DNA from: an uncultured Mordavella sp. | Lineage (GTDB): Bacteria > Bacillota > Clostridia > Lachnospirales > Lachnospiraceae | Assembly (NCBI GenBank): GCA_902406105.1 | Contig: CABPCP010000039.1 | Location: 1 to 26,133 of the forward strand | Reading direction: 5' to 3' | DNA: 26,133 bases | Shown: positions 5,215-15,087 of the stretch, piece by piece | Numbering within the stretch: the first letter of the stretch is position 1 | How the letters are laid out: every line of letters begins with the position of its first letter | Program-made: the position numbers and the translations under genes | Notes under the pieces: generated by a model | The model's input: the letters and a program-made list of their open reading frames with translations, nothing else | The model's database searches: none | Told to the model about the DNA's origin: nothing

Positions 5215-8200
5215 ATGAAGGATGTTAAGAGACAGGGGAAAGTATTCCTGAACAAGAGAGAGAAATGGAAGAAACGAGTGCTTAGTATTCTACTGGTCTT
5301 CGTGACAATCCTGACGTTGGTTCCATCTTCTGTCTATGCGGACGGAACGCAGGGAGAAAAGGCTACTGTGGATACTGGCGCAGCCGAAGACGTGGATAGC
5401 GCTGGCGGGATGGAGGAGAATACCAGCGAGACGGAAAAGGCTGGTATATCGATAGCATGGACGCCTGAGGCGGAAGAGGTAAAGACGGGAGAGACCGGGA
5501 CAGTCAGACTTACGGCGGAATTAGAATATGGGTTCGCCGAAGGAACAGAAGTCCAGGTAGAAATCTCATTGGATGCGAGAGAGGCTGCGGCGTTAGAAAA
5601 TGTATCCGATGCGAGGATCGTGAAAGAAGAGCAGGGAGAAGGGAATGCCAAATTGAGTTTTTCCCTGGATGACAGCCGGAATGCGCTGGACAGCACCCTG
5701 ACTTTCCATACAGAAAATGACATTACAGCACCATTCGAAATCCAGATTACTAAAGACGATATCAAAGTCACAGCTACCAAGAATGGAAATCCGATAGAAG
5801 CAGAGGTAGAGAAACAGGGCGGAACAATGAAAGTGGCGGCCTCTTTCGGATGGGAAACTGCCGTGACGGCAAAGTCGGAATTTGTTCAATGGGATGGAGA
5901 AAAAGGGACAAATGGGTGCTTTTCCTGGAATATGTCTTCCCAGAACCGAGCAGAGACAGGAACCATTCTGACCAAGGAACAGGAGGTTGTTTTTGCCTTG
6001 ACACTTCCTGAGGGAATGGAGTTCCCGGAAGGAACGTATCAGGTCAGAGAGGAAAAAGGAGAGAATAAGACGATCTTGGTGGGAAAAATGCCGGTGGTCG
6101 GAGGATTGCCGGAAGAACTTGAGGTGGCAGAGGTAAAACGTGCGGACGTACGTACACTGGCCTTGACACTGCGTAGGGAGAATACAAACGGTCAGGAAGA
6201 ATTGTCAGATCTGGTGACAGAACTGACTCTCTTTGGCGGCGCGCTGGAAGCGGAAGAGACCTTTCAGCCTGCACAGGATACAGAGATTACATTGGTAATG
6301 AAAGCAGAGGCTGTTTCGTTGGCAGGGGAATCCTATACCAGTGTGAAAGAATTGACTGTCAGCCTTCCTGTAGTGGCAGAAGAGCGGACGGAGGAAGACG
6401 GAGAGGCGAAGACAGAAGGGACACAGAAGAGAGACAGGGAGAAGACTCTGGCGGAAGAAAGAGACGGGGCGTTCCAGATTCCTGATGGAGCCACGGTTTC
6501 AATCCAGGATTACGCGCAGGCTATTACCCGTCAGATTTACTGGTCTGATAATAATGATGAGGCAGATATCAGACCAGAAGCAGGAGGATATCCCGAGGCG
6601 GCTCTTCATTTTACGGTAAAGGCAGAGGATGGAACAGCGGTCGGGACAGGTATCTTAAGCGAATCTAATATGAAGGAATTGGGGCTTGCCAGTATGCCGA
6701 TTGTGGATGTGGTGGATCGCGGAGGTTCACACTATGAATACGCGGTAACGGCTGGCAGACTTCCTTCTAAGATCACGGTTACAGACATTTATGGGACGCC
6801 GGTTTCCTATACTGTGGAGTGGAAGGCGGTTCCGGAAGAAGTGGATGGATACGCGCTGGCAGTGGTGACGGAAGAAAATAAAGACAATTATCCGTCGATT
6901 TCAGATAGAGAGGATCCTGAAGGATGGTATTATATGCTGGAGACAGACTTCTCTTTCAAGATCGATCTGCACTGCGGAGAGGTAGAGGCGGATACCCAGA
7001 AGATCCAAGATCGACTGATGGAACAGTTTGCGTTAAATCTCTCTTATGGAAGTAAGAACGAAACGTATGATCTGGATGCAATCGGCAAGGACAATTTTGC
7101 TGTAGAGAAGATTGAAGGAACGGATAACGATACTCTGTGGGAGGGGACCATCAGCGGTTTATGGAAATATAATCTAGATGGCAGTTTGATCTACGCGACA
7201 GTGTCTGAGGAAGACAAAGACGGCAGATTGGATGTGCCAGGCAGTGTGATCTTGGAAGAAGGGGATTATTTCGCAATCTCTTATGATAATTCAGCGGCGT
7301 CAAATTATGGAGCGGTAAAGGACTGCATCCACGATGGAGGAACCCTGGATCTGACCTTGGCGGGAGAAACGGAGTATCAGGCGGAAAAGCAATGGCTGGA
7401 TGAAGAAGACAGCCAGCGTCCTGCGGGAGAACTCCAGCTTTGGCGTTACCGGAAGGGCGCCAGCTATACCACGGCAGCCGCGGTGCGTGATACAGATAAT
7501 AATATCTTGACGTTGGACTTAAATGGAAACACAGAACAAAAGATTACCTTTTCAGATCTTCCCAAATATGATGCGGAGGGGTATGAGTATATCTATGTAG
7601 TAAGAGAATACTTGGACGGTAGTACAGCAGAGGGAGGAACGGCAGACAGCTACACGCAAGTATTTGGAAAGGTTACAGAGAATGAAGATGGAACCTTTAC
7701 AGTCTCTGATATCGGAGAGGACGGAACGGCTTATAAAGATCGGCCTTCCGGGAACACTTATCTCTATGACGGAGGAACTCTTTCAAACCGCATCACGGGA
7801 ACTGTTTCCGCGGAAGCGGTCAAGATTTGGAAGGCATCTGCTTTCCAGGCGGAATTTGAAGATGTTTCTGTAGAGCTGACTTTGATGTGCAGACCTGCGG
7901 GCGAGGAAGATATGTCCTGGATAGAGGCCCAAAAGGATGGAAAACCAGTCAAAGAAGTAATGGAAGGCTTTACCGCGGAAACATTAGCCACCACATCTGT
8001 AGATGCCTTTATGCCGGAATATGACAGCCTGGGCCGTAAGCTGGAATACCAGTGGATAGAGACGGGCGTTTATCAGGGAAATGGGGGAGAAAATCTTCTG
8101 GAAAACGAAAGATTCACTCTGGAGCAGGATGGAAGAGAGATCCTCTATCAATCTGAGCAGAAGATGACGGTCACAGAGGAAGGGCAGTCTCAGACGGTGA

Positions 8201-11200
8201 TCACTAACAGTATCGCTAATACCATCGACTATGAGGTGGAAAAAATCTGGGAGAATATGGATCCGGGAGAGTCTGTGCAGTTTTCTCTGTATCGGATCCT
8301 GAGCGGAGAGGCTCTCACGGAGGATAGTAAGCCGGTAGCGACCTTTACCCTGGATGGTAAGGCGGATCCTGACAAGGTTTTAGTGAATGAGACAGAAAAA
8401 ATTTATTGTCAGGAGATGGAGCCCTGGAAGGCAGAAGTTACCGGACTGCCTGAATACGATGAGGACGGCCGGGAATATGAATATATCCTGCTGGAGAACA
8501 GCGGCGGGACGGAGTATACACCTACTTATACAACAACCAGGGATCCAGAGACCAGAGATTACTATACAGAGGTGGTCAATGCTCCGGGAGAAGGGAATCG
8601 GATCACGGTACGCAAGGACTGGATCGATGACAGCGATATCCTGCATCGGGAAACCGTTGCTATCGGGATATACGTCCGGAAAACGAATGAGCGGATCAGT
8701 GGGGTCACATTAGAGGGAGATGTGTGGCAGGCCCAGGCAGGCATTGGTCAATATGAAGTAGATGATGTGTATATCCTGGAAGAAACGGTGGGAGGAGAGA
8801 AGATCCCCCTGAGAGAGACGGAAAAGGATGAAGATCAGTATGAGCCTGAGTGTCCTGTGTTTTATACCGCAGATGCAGAAACCTGTACTGAAATTCGCTA
8901 CGAGACCGATCACCATCGTTATGAAGCTACTTATCATGAGGCTATTGAGATTGCCGGAGAAACGATTTATTCTGTAACGAACCGCCGGCTGGGCAATGTG
9001 GATCTGACGGTCACGAAAGAATGGGTAGATGGTGATGGAGAGCGCCGGGAGGAAATCCAGACTGAGCTGGAGGAGTTGAAGGAAGAATCTCATGGCGGCT
9101 TATCCCTGAATCTGCGCCTGACTTTTGCAGATAGTGTAGACAGCGAAGGCAGCGGCTATAAGATTGACTACGAAAATGATTATGTCACGATAGGAAACAG
9201 GGACGATCAGGTGCCGATTATGCGCCCTGTAAAAGAGGAAGGCGGTTTAACAGGCGATGATCGGGAAAAAGGGAGCGCCATTGTCCCAATAGAGCTGAGC
9301 GAGGATTCCTTTACCTGCTATTTTTGGAATCTCCCCAAATATGACCAGAATGGTTCCGTAGTCCGTTACAGTGTGGAGGAAGTCTGGCTGAATGAAGAGG
9401 GACAGGAAGTCACCCTTGAGGAAATGAGTCAGAAGTATCCAGACCTTTACGCATTGGTGGCTGAATATAGCTCCGGTTATCAGGAGACCTTTGTGACCAG
9501 TGATTTGCACGATGTGGATACGCAGACGGTGACGGTGACAAATAAACTGACCGGGACCAAAGAGGTACGCTGGCATAAACAGTGGAATGACATGTACAAC
9601 TATGATTCTGGCCTGCGCCCGGATATCTATCTGGACATCTACACGGTAAAGAGGGAGAAAGGTGACGGAGGAGTCCCAGAAAAGAAAATCGAGCTTTATC
9701 GGGCAAATTATAAGTGGGAGTATTCAGAAGACGCTTCAGACAGCGGCGAGAGCAGTGAGGATGGGACTTATGATAAACAACGGCACTGGCATGCTGTGCT
9801 GAGCGGTCTGCCTAAGTATGATGCCTATGGGTATGAGATTATCTACTACGCTGTTGAGCATACCTTGGTAAATGCTTCTGATTTCGATTATACGGATACG
9901 GTTTATTCTATTGAACGGAGTGGAAATCTGGAAAAGATCGGGACTGTGAATCAGCTGACCGATCCAACAGCGCTGGATGATGGAGAGGCAATAGCCATTC
10001 CGGATGAGGAGCTGGATCCGTTTGCGGAACAGACTTATGCCCTGCGGGAGGAAGGAACCTTTACCAATAATCTTTCCGGTACGGCTTCGGTAACAGGACG
10101 GAAATTATGGGAGAATCTGCCTTCCGGTTATCCAAGAGAGGATATGCCGGACATCCGTTTCCGCCTGGAGCAGTATGTGGCGGTGAATCCTTGGAATCAA
10201 GATCAGGATGATAATGATGATGGCTTGGTTTTGATAGATGATGAATGTGCGGTTTTAACGGTTACTGACTGGACATCTGTCTATAAAAACGGCTCTTATA
10301 CGTTCCAGATTGATTATGAAGGTGAGAACGTAATGGAGGTAGAGGAAGAAACCGGAGAAGTCTCTTTCGGCCCGGCAAATGAGAGCGCCGCAGAGCTCCC
10401 GCGCTATGATGCTCTGGGAAGTCTCTATATCTATAGGCTGGTAGAGGATAAGATTATCTGGGATGAGGACATTACAGATCCAGATCTGGATATTGATGAT
10501 GTCTACACAAAAGAGGATGGAAGCAATACCTATCTGGTATCCAATGCCTATGAAGGCAAGAAGGGCGCCTTGTCTTATCAGAAATACCTGTATCTGCCGA
10601 CAGATGAAAATGGAACAGTGGAAAGTTTCCCGGCTGTTCTATTCCGGCTGGTGCGTACTTATACGAAAGGCGCGGATGAAGACGGCAACAAGATCCAGTC
10701 TGATCCGGAGGTGGCCGAGACCATTACTTGGACTTCAGCCCAGGTCAAAGAGGCAGTTGAGAAAGAAGGAGAGGATTTTGACGGCCTGATCCAGCATACC
10801 TTTACGATTGAGGATCAAGAGATCTACGCTCCCAACGGCTCCGAATATCAATACTATATCTGTGAGGTAAAGACCTACTTGAACGACTATAATACCTGGG
10901 TAAAGGCTGACGACATAGAAGAAGCAGAATTAGCATTAACGATGAAAGAAAAACCTTCAGAACCGGAATTACAGGAGGGAGAGAAACGGATTCCAGTAGC
11001 GATAAAATTGACGCAGAATCAAGCGGATGGGAAAGGAGCAACAGAGGAGAATTTACCAATCTGCGCTACTTTTATCAATCAGCGGACGGAGGATCCCGCT
11101 GCAGTGACGCTGCAAGGGGAAAAGATCTGGGAGGATTACAGCAATGCTTTTGAAACCCGCCCAGAGGATGTGGAACTGAAAGTATTCCGCTTGGCCATTT

Positions 11201-14200
11201 CCCAGCCGGGGCAGGGGAATCAAATTCCGGAGCAGGAAGTGCCGGCAACTGAGTATGAAATTACCTGGACCAAAGAAGAGGGAGACACCTGGACTTATGA
11301 AATCCAGGGAGCCCAGGGAAGTGGTGAGCTGGAGCGCTACGCGCCTAACGGACGGCCCTGGCAGTACATTGTACGGGAGTATCTGGAGGATGGAAGCGTT
11401 TATCAGGTGACTCCAGTGGATGGAAGCGGAACAGCCGCCGGTCAGGTAACTGAGAAAAATCCAGACGGCACCACGGAGGGAACCAGCTGGATGAATCCGC
11501 TGACCAATTCGATGGAGACGGCCGCGGTTTTCCGCAAGGAATGGCAGGATTCGGATGGAAATGAGATCACCGAGGATTATTTGGGAAATAAGATCGAGAT
11601 TGATTTCAAACTTCAGGTGGCGGAGGAGACCATTGGAACAGACGGAAGCGGGAATATCATCGGCAAGTGGTCAGATGCCTCAGAATATTTCAAGAAGAAT
11701 TTGACTTCAGAGGATTATGGAAAGATTTTTGGATCAGGAGAAACACCCTACCAGTTTACCCAAACCTTACAGGGACGGGTTACAGATTCCATCTGGGGCA
11801 AGGGCGGAAGATTCCAAGATCTCCCTCGGAGTATTTTGAAAAAGGATGAAACAACGCGGACCAATCTGCTTTACCGGGTAGTAGAGAGTGAGCTCCGCTA
11901 TGGATCGCAGGCTATCAACGTTGGGGTAATAGACAGTGATGATAACCGGACCTATACGTATGAATTTGGAGAGAGCCTGTTTTCGCCCGCTTATGAATTG
12001 GGAGATAGTAATAATGCGGGAACTCAGACTCATATCAACCGGATTGGAAGCACCAGTTTTACGGTGACCAAAGAGTGGCAGGGAGACCGTGACAATATCT
12101 ACGGCACTCGGCCGGATACCGAAAGCGTGGGGGATGACTGGGAGACCATCTTTGTGATCCAGCGTACAACTACGCCGCGAGTCGAGAAAAACTGGAAGAA
12201 TGTGACAGATGGAGCGGGGCAGGCGTTAATCGTCTACGTGACGGGAGCCAATGCAGACGAGAGTGCTTCTGTTACAGTCAGCGGCCTGCCCCAGCAGAAT
12301 GAAAATGGAGAAACCTATTATTACCGTGCCAGAGAGCTGCAGCCTGCCGAGGATCGGTACATCGATGGAGAGGTAACCGATGAAGATATTGTGGCGGAGG
12401 ATGGGACCTATCACGATGCTTATACGGCGTCTTATACGGATGATCTGGAGCATGGAACCGGTACGACTGCCGTAAACACACTGAAATCTACCAAGATTTA
12501 CGCTGTGAAGAACTGGTATGGAAAAGAGAACACCTCCGTGACTTTGGAATTGCAATATTTAACAGAGAACGGCCAGTGGACCTCCTTCCCGACGGCGGCC
12601 AGTGTGACTCTGGACGGAACAACAGATCCATCAACGCCCTGGTATGAATATGAAAGCTGGCAGGCGGTCTGGGAAGACGTGCCGAGCGTCTATCCGGGCA
12701 GTGATCTTACAGAAGGAGGCAGGACCCAGTACCGGGTGGTGGAAAACACGCCGGATGGATATATCCAGATCAGTTCTGACACCCAGACCAAGGAAGAGGG
12801 CGGACAGGAATATACGGAGTGGGTATTTACCAATGTGGCGTCCACGTCCCTGACGGTGACCAAGGCCTGGTATGAGATCGCCGCCGCCGATCAGCAGGCG
12901 GTAACGGTGGAACTGTGGCGGACTACGGGAACTATTGGAGACAGCGCCAGTGAGCCGGTAAAAGATGCGGATGGGGATGTCCAGACCCTGACATTGACAG
13001 CAGGAAATCAATGGACAGGAACTTTTTCGGACCTGCCTAAGTATGACGCGGACGGACAGCCTTATACCTATTACGCGGCAGAGACCAAGATCGGCGATGA
13101 ACCCGCTGAGGACAGCGGATATCGGATCGTCTATACCTATGGCGGTTCAGCTGCTGGCGGGTTTACTGTCTCTATCGCCAATATCGGTCGGACGGAAGTG
13201 ACCGGTACCAAGACTTGGATGGACAATGGGAATGCCTATGGCACCCGGCCGGATACTCTGGAACTGAAACTATACAGAAGTACGACCGGCGCGGATGGAA
13301 GCTGGGCAGAAGTAAGCGCCCAGACTCTGGCGGAAGAGGGAGCAGAGCTGATCTGGAGCAATACAGATACAGATGTCTGGACCTACCGCTATGGGAACCT
13401 TCCAGCGGCAGATGACGATGGTAATCCGTACCAGTATCGGGTGGAAGAAGTGACGCCAGAAACTGTGACTGAAGAAGATACCTACAAGGGAACCAGCGAA
13501 ACTACAGCTGATGGAGCGAATTTCACCAATACTTTGACTGGCACGGTGGATATCCCTGTTTCCAAGATCTGGCAGGACGGAAGCGACGCGGATGGTGAGC
13601 GGCCAAAGGAAGTGACACTGATCCTGTACGCGGACGGCGTGGAAAAGGAACGGATCACTTTGACGGCAGATAACGCGGACGCGGGCAAAGACCGGTGGAG
13701 CTATACGTTTACGGGGCTGGATAAATATGACAGTACTGGGAAACAGATCACCTACACGGTGGGAGAAGCGGCAGTTCCAGACGGCTATGAGGCAAGTGCG
13801 GATCAAGGGTCTTATACCGTGACAAATGTACTTTTGACCTCTTTGTCTGTGCGTAAAGTCTGGGGCGGAGTGCCGGAAGAAGATCAGGAAGATGTAACGG
13901 TGGCCCTGTACCGCAGTATAGAAGGACAGGAGGAAGAAGCGGTAACCGATGGGCAGGGGAATGTGCTGACGCTGACGCTGACGGCCCAGGGGAACTGGAC
14001 GGGAACCTTTACGGACATTCCAAGATTTGATGAGAATGGAAATCGATACAGCTATACAGTGAGAGAAATTTCCATTGGCGGAAGACCGGCAGAGGAGTCA
14101 GATTATATCATCCATATTGGTAAAGATAAAAATGGCGCGGTTGTTTCTAATATTGCCAAGACCTTCCTGACGGGGGTGAAGATCTGGCGGGATGAGCAGA

Positions 14201-14877
14201 ACGCTTATGGGACCAGACCGGAGACGCTTAAGCTGACCTTGTGGCGGCAGATCGAAGGCGGAGAGAAAGAGCAGGCAGAAGCCACGCCAGTTTGGGATAA
14301 TACAGACAGCGATACCTGGACCTACACCTTTGAGAACCTTCCGGTGACCGATGATGAAGGAAATCCATATACCTACTGGGTGACAGAAGAGGTTCCGGAA
14401 GAATACGAGCTGACACAGCAGGAAGGAAACCGGTTTGTCAATACTTTGAAAGACACCATTGATATTTCAGTAGAGAAACTCTGGACCGATCAAAATAATA
14501 TGCGGGGAATCCGTCCATCTTCCATTGAAGTGGCGCTCTATGCGGACGGTCAGGAAGTGGAACGGGCAGAACTATCCAGAGAGAATGGGTGGAGCCGTAC
14601 GTTCCCGGAACTGGAAGAATACGATGAGACGGGAAGAAGGATCCAATATGAGGTCAAAGAAACACAAGTGCCGGATGGATATAAAGTGTCCTACAGCGGC
14701 GGAACTCAAGAAGGATTTATCATTGAGAATACCAGAGAAGATCTGGCTGGGGGAAGTCTGGCGAAGACAGGAGACGGGGCAAATCTGGCTGGGTATGCAG
14801 GGCTTATGCTGATCTCTGGAACTGTGTTCGCGGTAACAGCGACAGGAAAGAAACGAAAGAAAAAGGGAAACCGGTAA
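5215..14877 (+). CDS. Giant CnaB-repeat, sortase-anchored surface protein
   Basis: The protein has 3,220 residues. Residues 1-42 are a signal peptide with a long basic start, a hydrophobic core VLSILLVFVTILTLVPSS and likely cleavage at VYA-DG. Residues about 43-700 are N-terminal domains that I do not recognise. From about residue 715 to 3,175 there are about 18 CnaB-like units. They start with Lys-x-Trp strands at K725, 870, 1010, 1134, 1268, 1455, 1630, 1790 (no Trp), 1970, 2108, 2286, 2432, 2550, 2666, 2784, 2881, 2989 and 3088. Each unit then has LPKYD-x-x-G-x-x-Y-x-Y-x-V-x-E and a closing N-T or similar. CnaB folds commonly form Lys-Asn/Asp isopeptide bonds helped by Glu, and these positions fit. 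A 39-residue partial unit follows K2286 (next start at K2325). The C-terminus has LAKTG at 3182-3186, a hydrophobic stretch and KKRKKKGNR. A stalk-like adhesin on the cell wall is likely; ligand unknown. No sortase is nearby. Confidence 0.93.
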   Translation: MKDVKRQGKVFLNKREKWKKRVLSILLVFVTILTLVPSSVYADGTQGEKATVDTGAAEDVDSAGGMEENTSETEKAGISIAWTPEAEEVKTGETGTVRLTAELEYGFAEGTEVQVEISLDAREAAALENVSDARIVKEEQGEGNAKLSFSLDDSRNALDSTLTFHTENDITAPFEIQITKDDIKVTATKNGNPIEAEVEKQGGTMKVAASFGWETAVTAKSEFVQWDGEKGTNGCFSWNMSSQNRAETGTILTKEQEVVFALTLPEGMEFPEGTYQVREEKGENKTILVGKMPVVGGLPEELEVAEVKRADVRTLALTLRRENTNGQEELSDLVTELTLFGGALEAEETFQPAQDTEITLVMKAEAVSLAGESYTSVKELTVSLPVVAEERTEEDGEAKTEGTQKRDREKTLAEERDGAFQIPDGATVSIQDYAQAITRQIYWSDNNDEADIRPEAGGYPEAALHFTVKAEDGTAVGTGILSESNMKELGLASMPIVDVVDRGGSHYEYAVTAGRLPSKITVTDIYGTPVSYTVEWKAVPEEVDGYALAVVTEENKDNYPSISDREDPEGWYYMLETDFSFKIDLHCGEVEADTQKIQDRLMEQFALNLSYGSKNETYDLDAIGKDNFAVEKIEGTDNDTLWEGTISGLWKYNLDGSLIYATVSEEDKDGRLDVPGSVILEEGDYFAISYDNSAASNYGAVKDCIHDGGTLDLTLAGETEYQAEKQWLDEEDSQRPAGELQLWRYRKGASYTTAAAVRDTDNNILTLDLNGNTEQKITFSDLPKYDAEGYEYIYVVREYLDGSTAEGGTADSYTQVFGKVTENEDGTFTVSDIGEDGTAYKDRPSGNTYLYDGGTLSNRITGTVSAEAVKIWKASAFQAEFEDVSVELTLMCRPAGEEDMSWIEAQKDGKPVKEVMEGFTAETLATTSVDAFMPEYDSLGRKLEYQWIETGVYQGNGGENLLENERFTLEQDGREILYQSEQKMTVTEEGQSQTVITNSIANTIDYEVEKIWENMDPGESVQFSLYRILSGEALTEDSKPVATFTLDGKADPDKVLVNETEKIYCQEMEPWKAEVTGLPEYDEDGREYEYILLENSGGTEYTPTYTTTRDPETRDYYTEVVNAPGEGNRITVRKDWIDDSDILHRETVAIGIYVRKTNERISGVTLEGDVWQAQAGIGQYEVDDVYILEETVGGEKIPLRETEKDEDQYEPECPVFYTADAETCTEIRYETDHHRYEATYHEAIEIAGETIYSVTNRRLGNVDLTVTKEWVDGDGERREEIQTELEELKEESHGGLSLNLRLTFADSVDSEGSGYKIDYENDYVTIGNRDDQVPIMRPVKEEGGLTGDDREKGSAIVPIELSEDSFTCYFWNLPKYDQNGSVVRYSVEEVWLNEEGQEVTLEEMSQKYPDLYALVAEYSSGYQETFVTSDLHDVDTQTVTVTNKLTGTKEVRWHKQWNDMYNYDSGLRPDIYLDIYTVKREKGDGGVPEKKIELYRANYKWEYSEDASDSGESSEDGTYDKQRHWHAVLSGLPKYDAYGYEIIYYAVEHTLVNASDFDYTDTVYSIERSGNLEKIGTVNQLTDPTALDDGEAIAIPDEELDPFAEQTYALREEGTFTNNLSGTASVTGRKLWENLPSGYPREDMPDIRFRLEQYVAVNPWNQDQDDNDDGLVLIDDECAVLTVTDWTSVYKNGSYTFQIDYEGENVMEVEEETGEVSFGPANESAAELPRYDALGSLYIYRLVEDKIIWDEDITDPDLDIDDVYTKEDGSNTYLVSNAYEGKKGALSYQKYLYLPTDENGTVESFPAVLFRLVRTYTKGADEDGNKIQSDPEVAETITWTSAQVKEAVEKEGEDFDGLIQHTFTIEDQEIYAPNGSEYQYYICEVKTYLNDYNTWVKADDIEEAELALTMKEKPSEPELQEGEKRIPVAIKLTQNQADGKGATEENLPICATFINQRTEDPAAVTLQGEKIWEDYSNAFETRPEDVELKVFRLAISQPGQGNQIPEQEVPATEYEITWTKEEGDTWTYEIQGAQGSGELERYAPNGRPWQYIVREYLEDGSVYQVTPVDGSGTAAGQVTEKNPDGTTEGTSWMNPLTNSMETAAVFRKEWQDSDGNEITEDYLGNKIEIDFKLQVAEETIGTDGSGNIIGKWSDASEYFKKNLTSEDYGKIFGSGETPYQFTQTLQGRVTDSIWGKGGRFQDLPRSILKKDETTRTNLLYRVVESELRYGSQAINVGVIDSDDNRTYTYEFGESLFSPAYELGDSNNAGTQTHINRIGSTSFTVTKEWQGDRDNIYGTRPDTESVGDDWETIFVIQRTTTPRVEKNWKNVTDGAGQALIVYVTGANADESASVTVSGLPQQNENGETYYYRARELQPAEDRYIDGEVTDEDIVAEDGTYHDAYTASYTDDLEHGTGTTAVNTLKSTKIYAVKNWYGKENTSVTLELQYLTENGQWTSFPTAASVTLDGTTDPSTPWYEYESWQAVWEDVPSVYPGSDLTEGGRTQYRVVENTPDGYIQISSDTQTKEEGGQEYTEWVFTNVASTSLTVTKAWYEIAAADQQAVTVELWRTTGTIGDSASEPVKDADGDVQTLTLTAGNQWTGTFSDLPKYDADGQPYTYYAAETKIGDEPAEDSGYRIVYTYGGSAAGGFTVSIANIGRTEVTGTKTWMDNGNAYGTRPDTLELKLYRSTTGADGSWAEVSAQTLAEEGAELIWSNTDTDVWTYRYGNLPAADDDGNPYQYRVEEVTPETVTEEDTYKGTSETTADGANFTNTLTGTVDIPVSKIWQDGSDADGERPKEVTLILYADGVEKERITLTADNADAGKDRWSYTFTGLDKYDSTGKQITYTVGEAAVPDGYEASADQGSYTVTNVLLTSLSVRKVWGGVPEEDQEDVTVALYRSIEGQEEEAVTDGQGNVLTLTLTAQGNWTGTFTDIPRFDENGNRYSYTVREISIGGRPAEESDYIIHIGKDKNGAVVSNIAKTFLTGVKIWRDEQNAYGTRPETLKLTLWRQIEGGEKEQAEATPVWDNTDSDTWTYTFENLPVTDDEGNPYTYWVTEEVPEEYELTQQEGNRFVNTLKDTIDISVEKLWTDQNNMRGIRPSSIEVALYADGQEVERAELSRENGWSRTFPELEEYDETGRRIQYEVKETQVPDGYKVSYSGGTQEGFIIENTREDLAGGSLAKTGDGANLAGYAGLMLISGTVFAVTATGKKRKKKGNR
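12835..14745 (+). repeat. Two diverged copies of a three-domain CnaB block
   Basis: The last six CnaB units follow the order A-B-C-A-B-C. Units starting about 12,835 and 13,834 share T-S-L-x-V, LTLTA-x-x-x-WTGTF and I-G-x-x-PAE. Units at 13,186 and 14,152 share NAYGTRP-[DE]-TL and a D-T-WTY core. Units at 13,537 and 14,449 share D-I-x-V, ALYADG or similar and VPDGY. The offsets are about 999, 966 and 912 bases, consistent with an old block duplication followed by indels. Confidence 0.8.
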
Positions 14878-14905
14878 ATCCTGAGGAATGAGTATAAAAA
14901 AGAGC

Positions 14906-14946
14906 GCGAAAGGGCCGGACGCATATAAGCGTCATGGCCCTTTCGC
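14906..14946 (-). terminator. Strong hairpin after the adhesin, terminator-like on the minus strand
   Basis: GCGAAAGGGCC and GGCCCTTTCGC pair perfectly, enclosing a further GACGC/GCGTC pair. On the plus strand no T-run follows. On the minus strand the stem is followed by GCTCTTTTTT. No minus-strand gene ends here, so it may mainly protect the adhesin mRNA or block antisense transcription. Confidence 0.55.
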
Positions 14947-15005
14947 CATTGGTGTGGATGCCTGGCACGAATTGTCAAGAGGAATTCCCATTTCAAGAGT
15001 TGCCC

Positions 15006-15034
15006 TTGTAAACAAGAAATTCTGTAGTTATAAT
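15006..15034 (+). promoter_or_regulatory. Promoter of the NiaR-type gene
   Basis: TTGTAA (15006-15011) and TATAAT (15029-15034) are separated by 17 bases. The start codon is 54 bases downstream. Confidence 0.65.
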
Positions 15035-15087
15035 AGAACAATACCGGGAACGGAGACGACCAGAAAATCGCGGAGGTGAAAGAAGCT

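Noticed and set aside
7374..14745. Possible CRISPR or tandem DNA repeat array
   Set aside because: The repeats are at protein level, 90-190 residues long and strongly diverged; no short identical repeats with spacers exist.
5334..14812. Many frames of 60-180 codons on both strands inside the giant gene
   Set aside because: They are shadows of the repetitive surface-protein gene, which has signal peptide, repeats and anchor in one intact frame.
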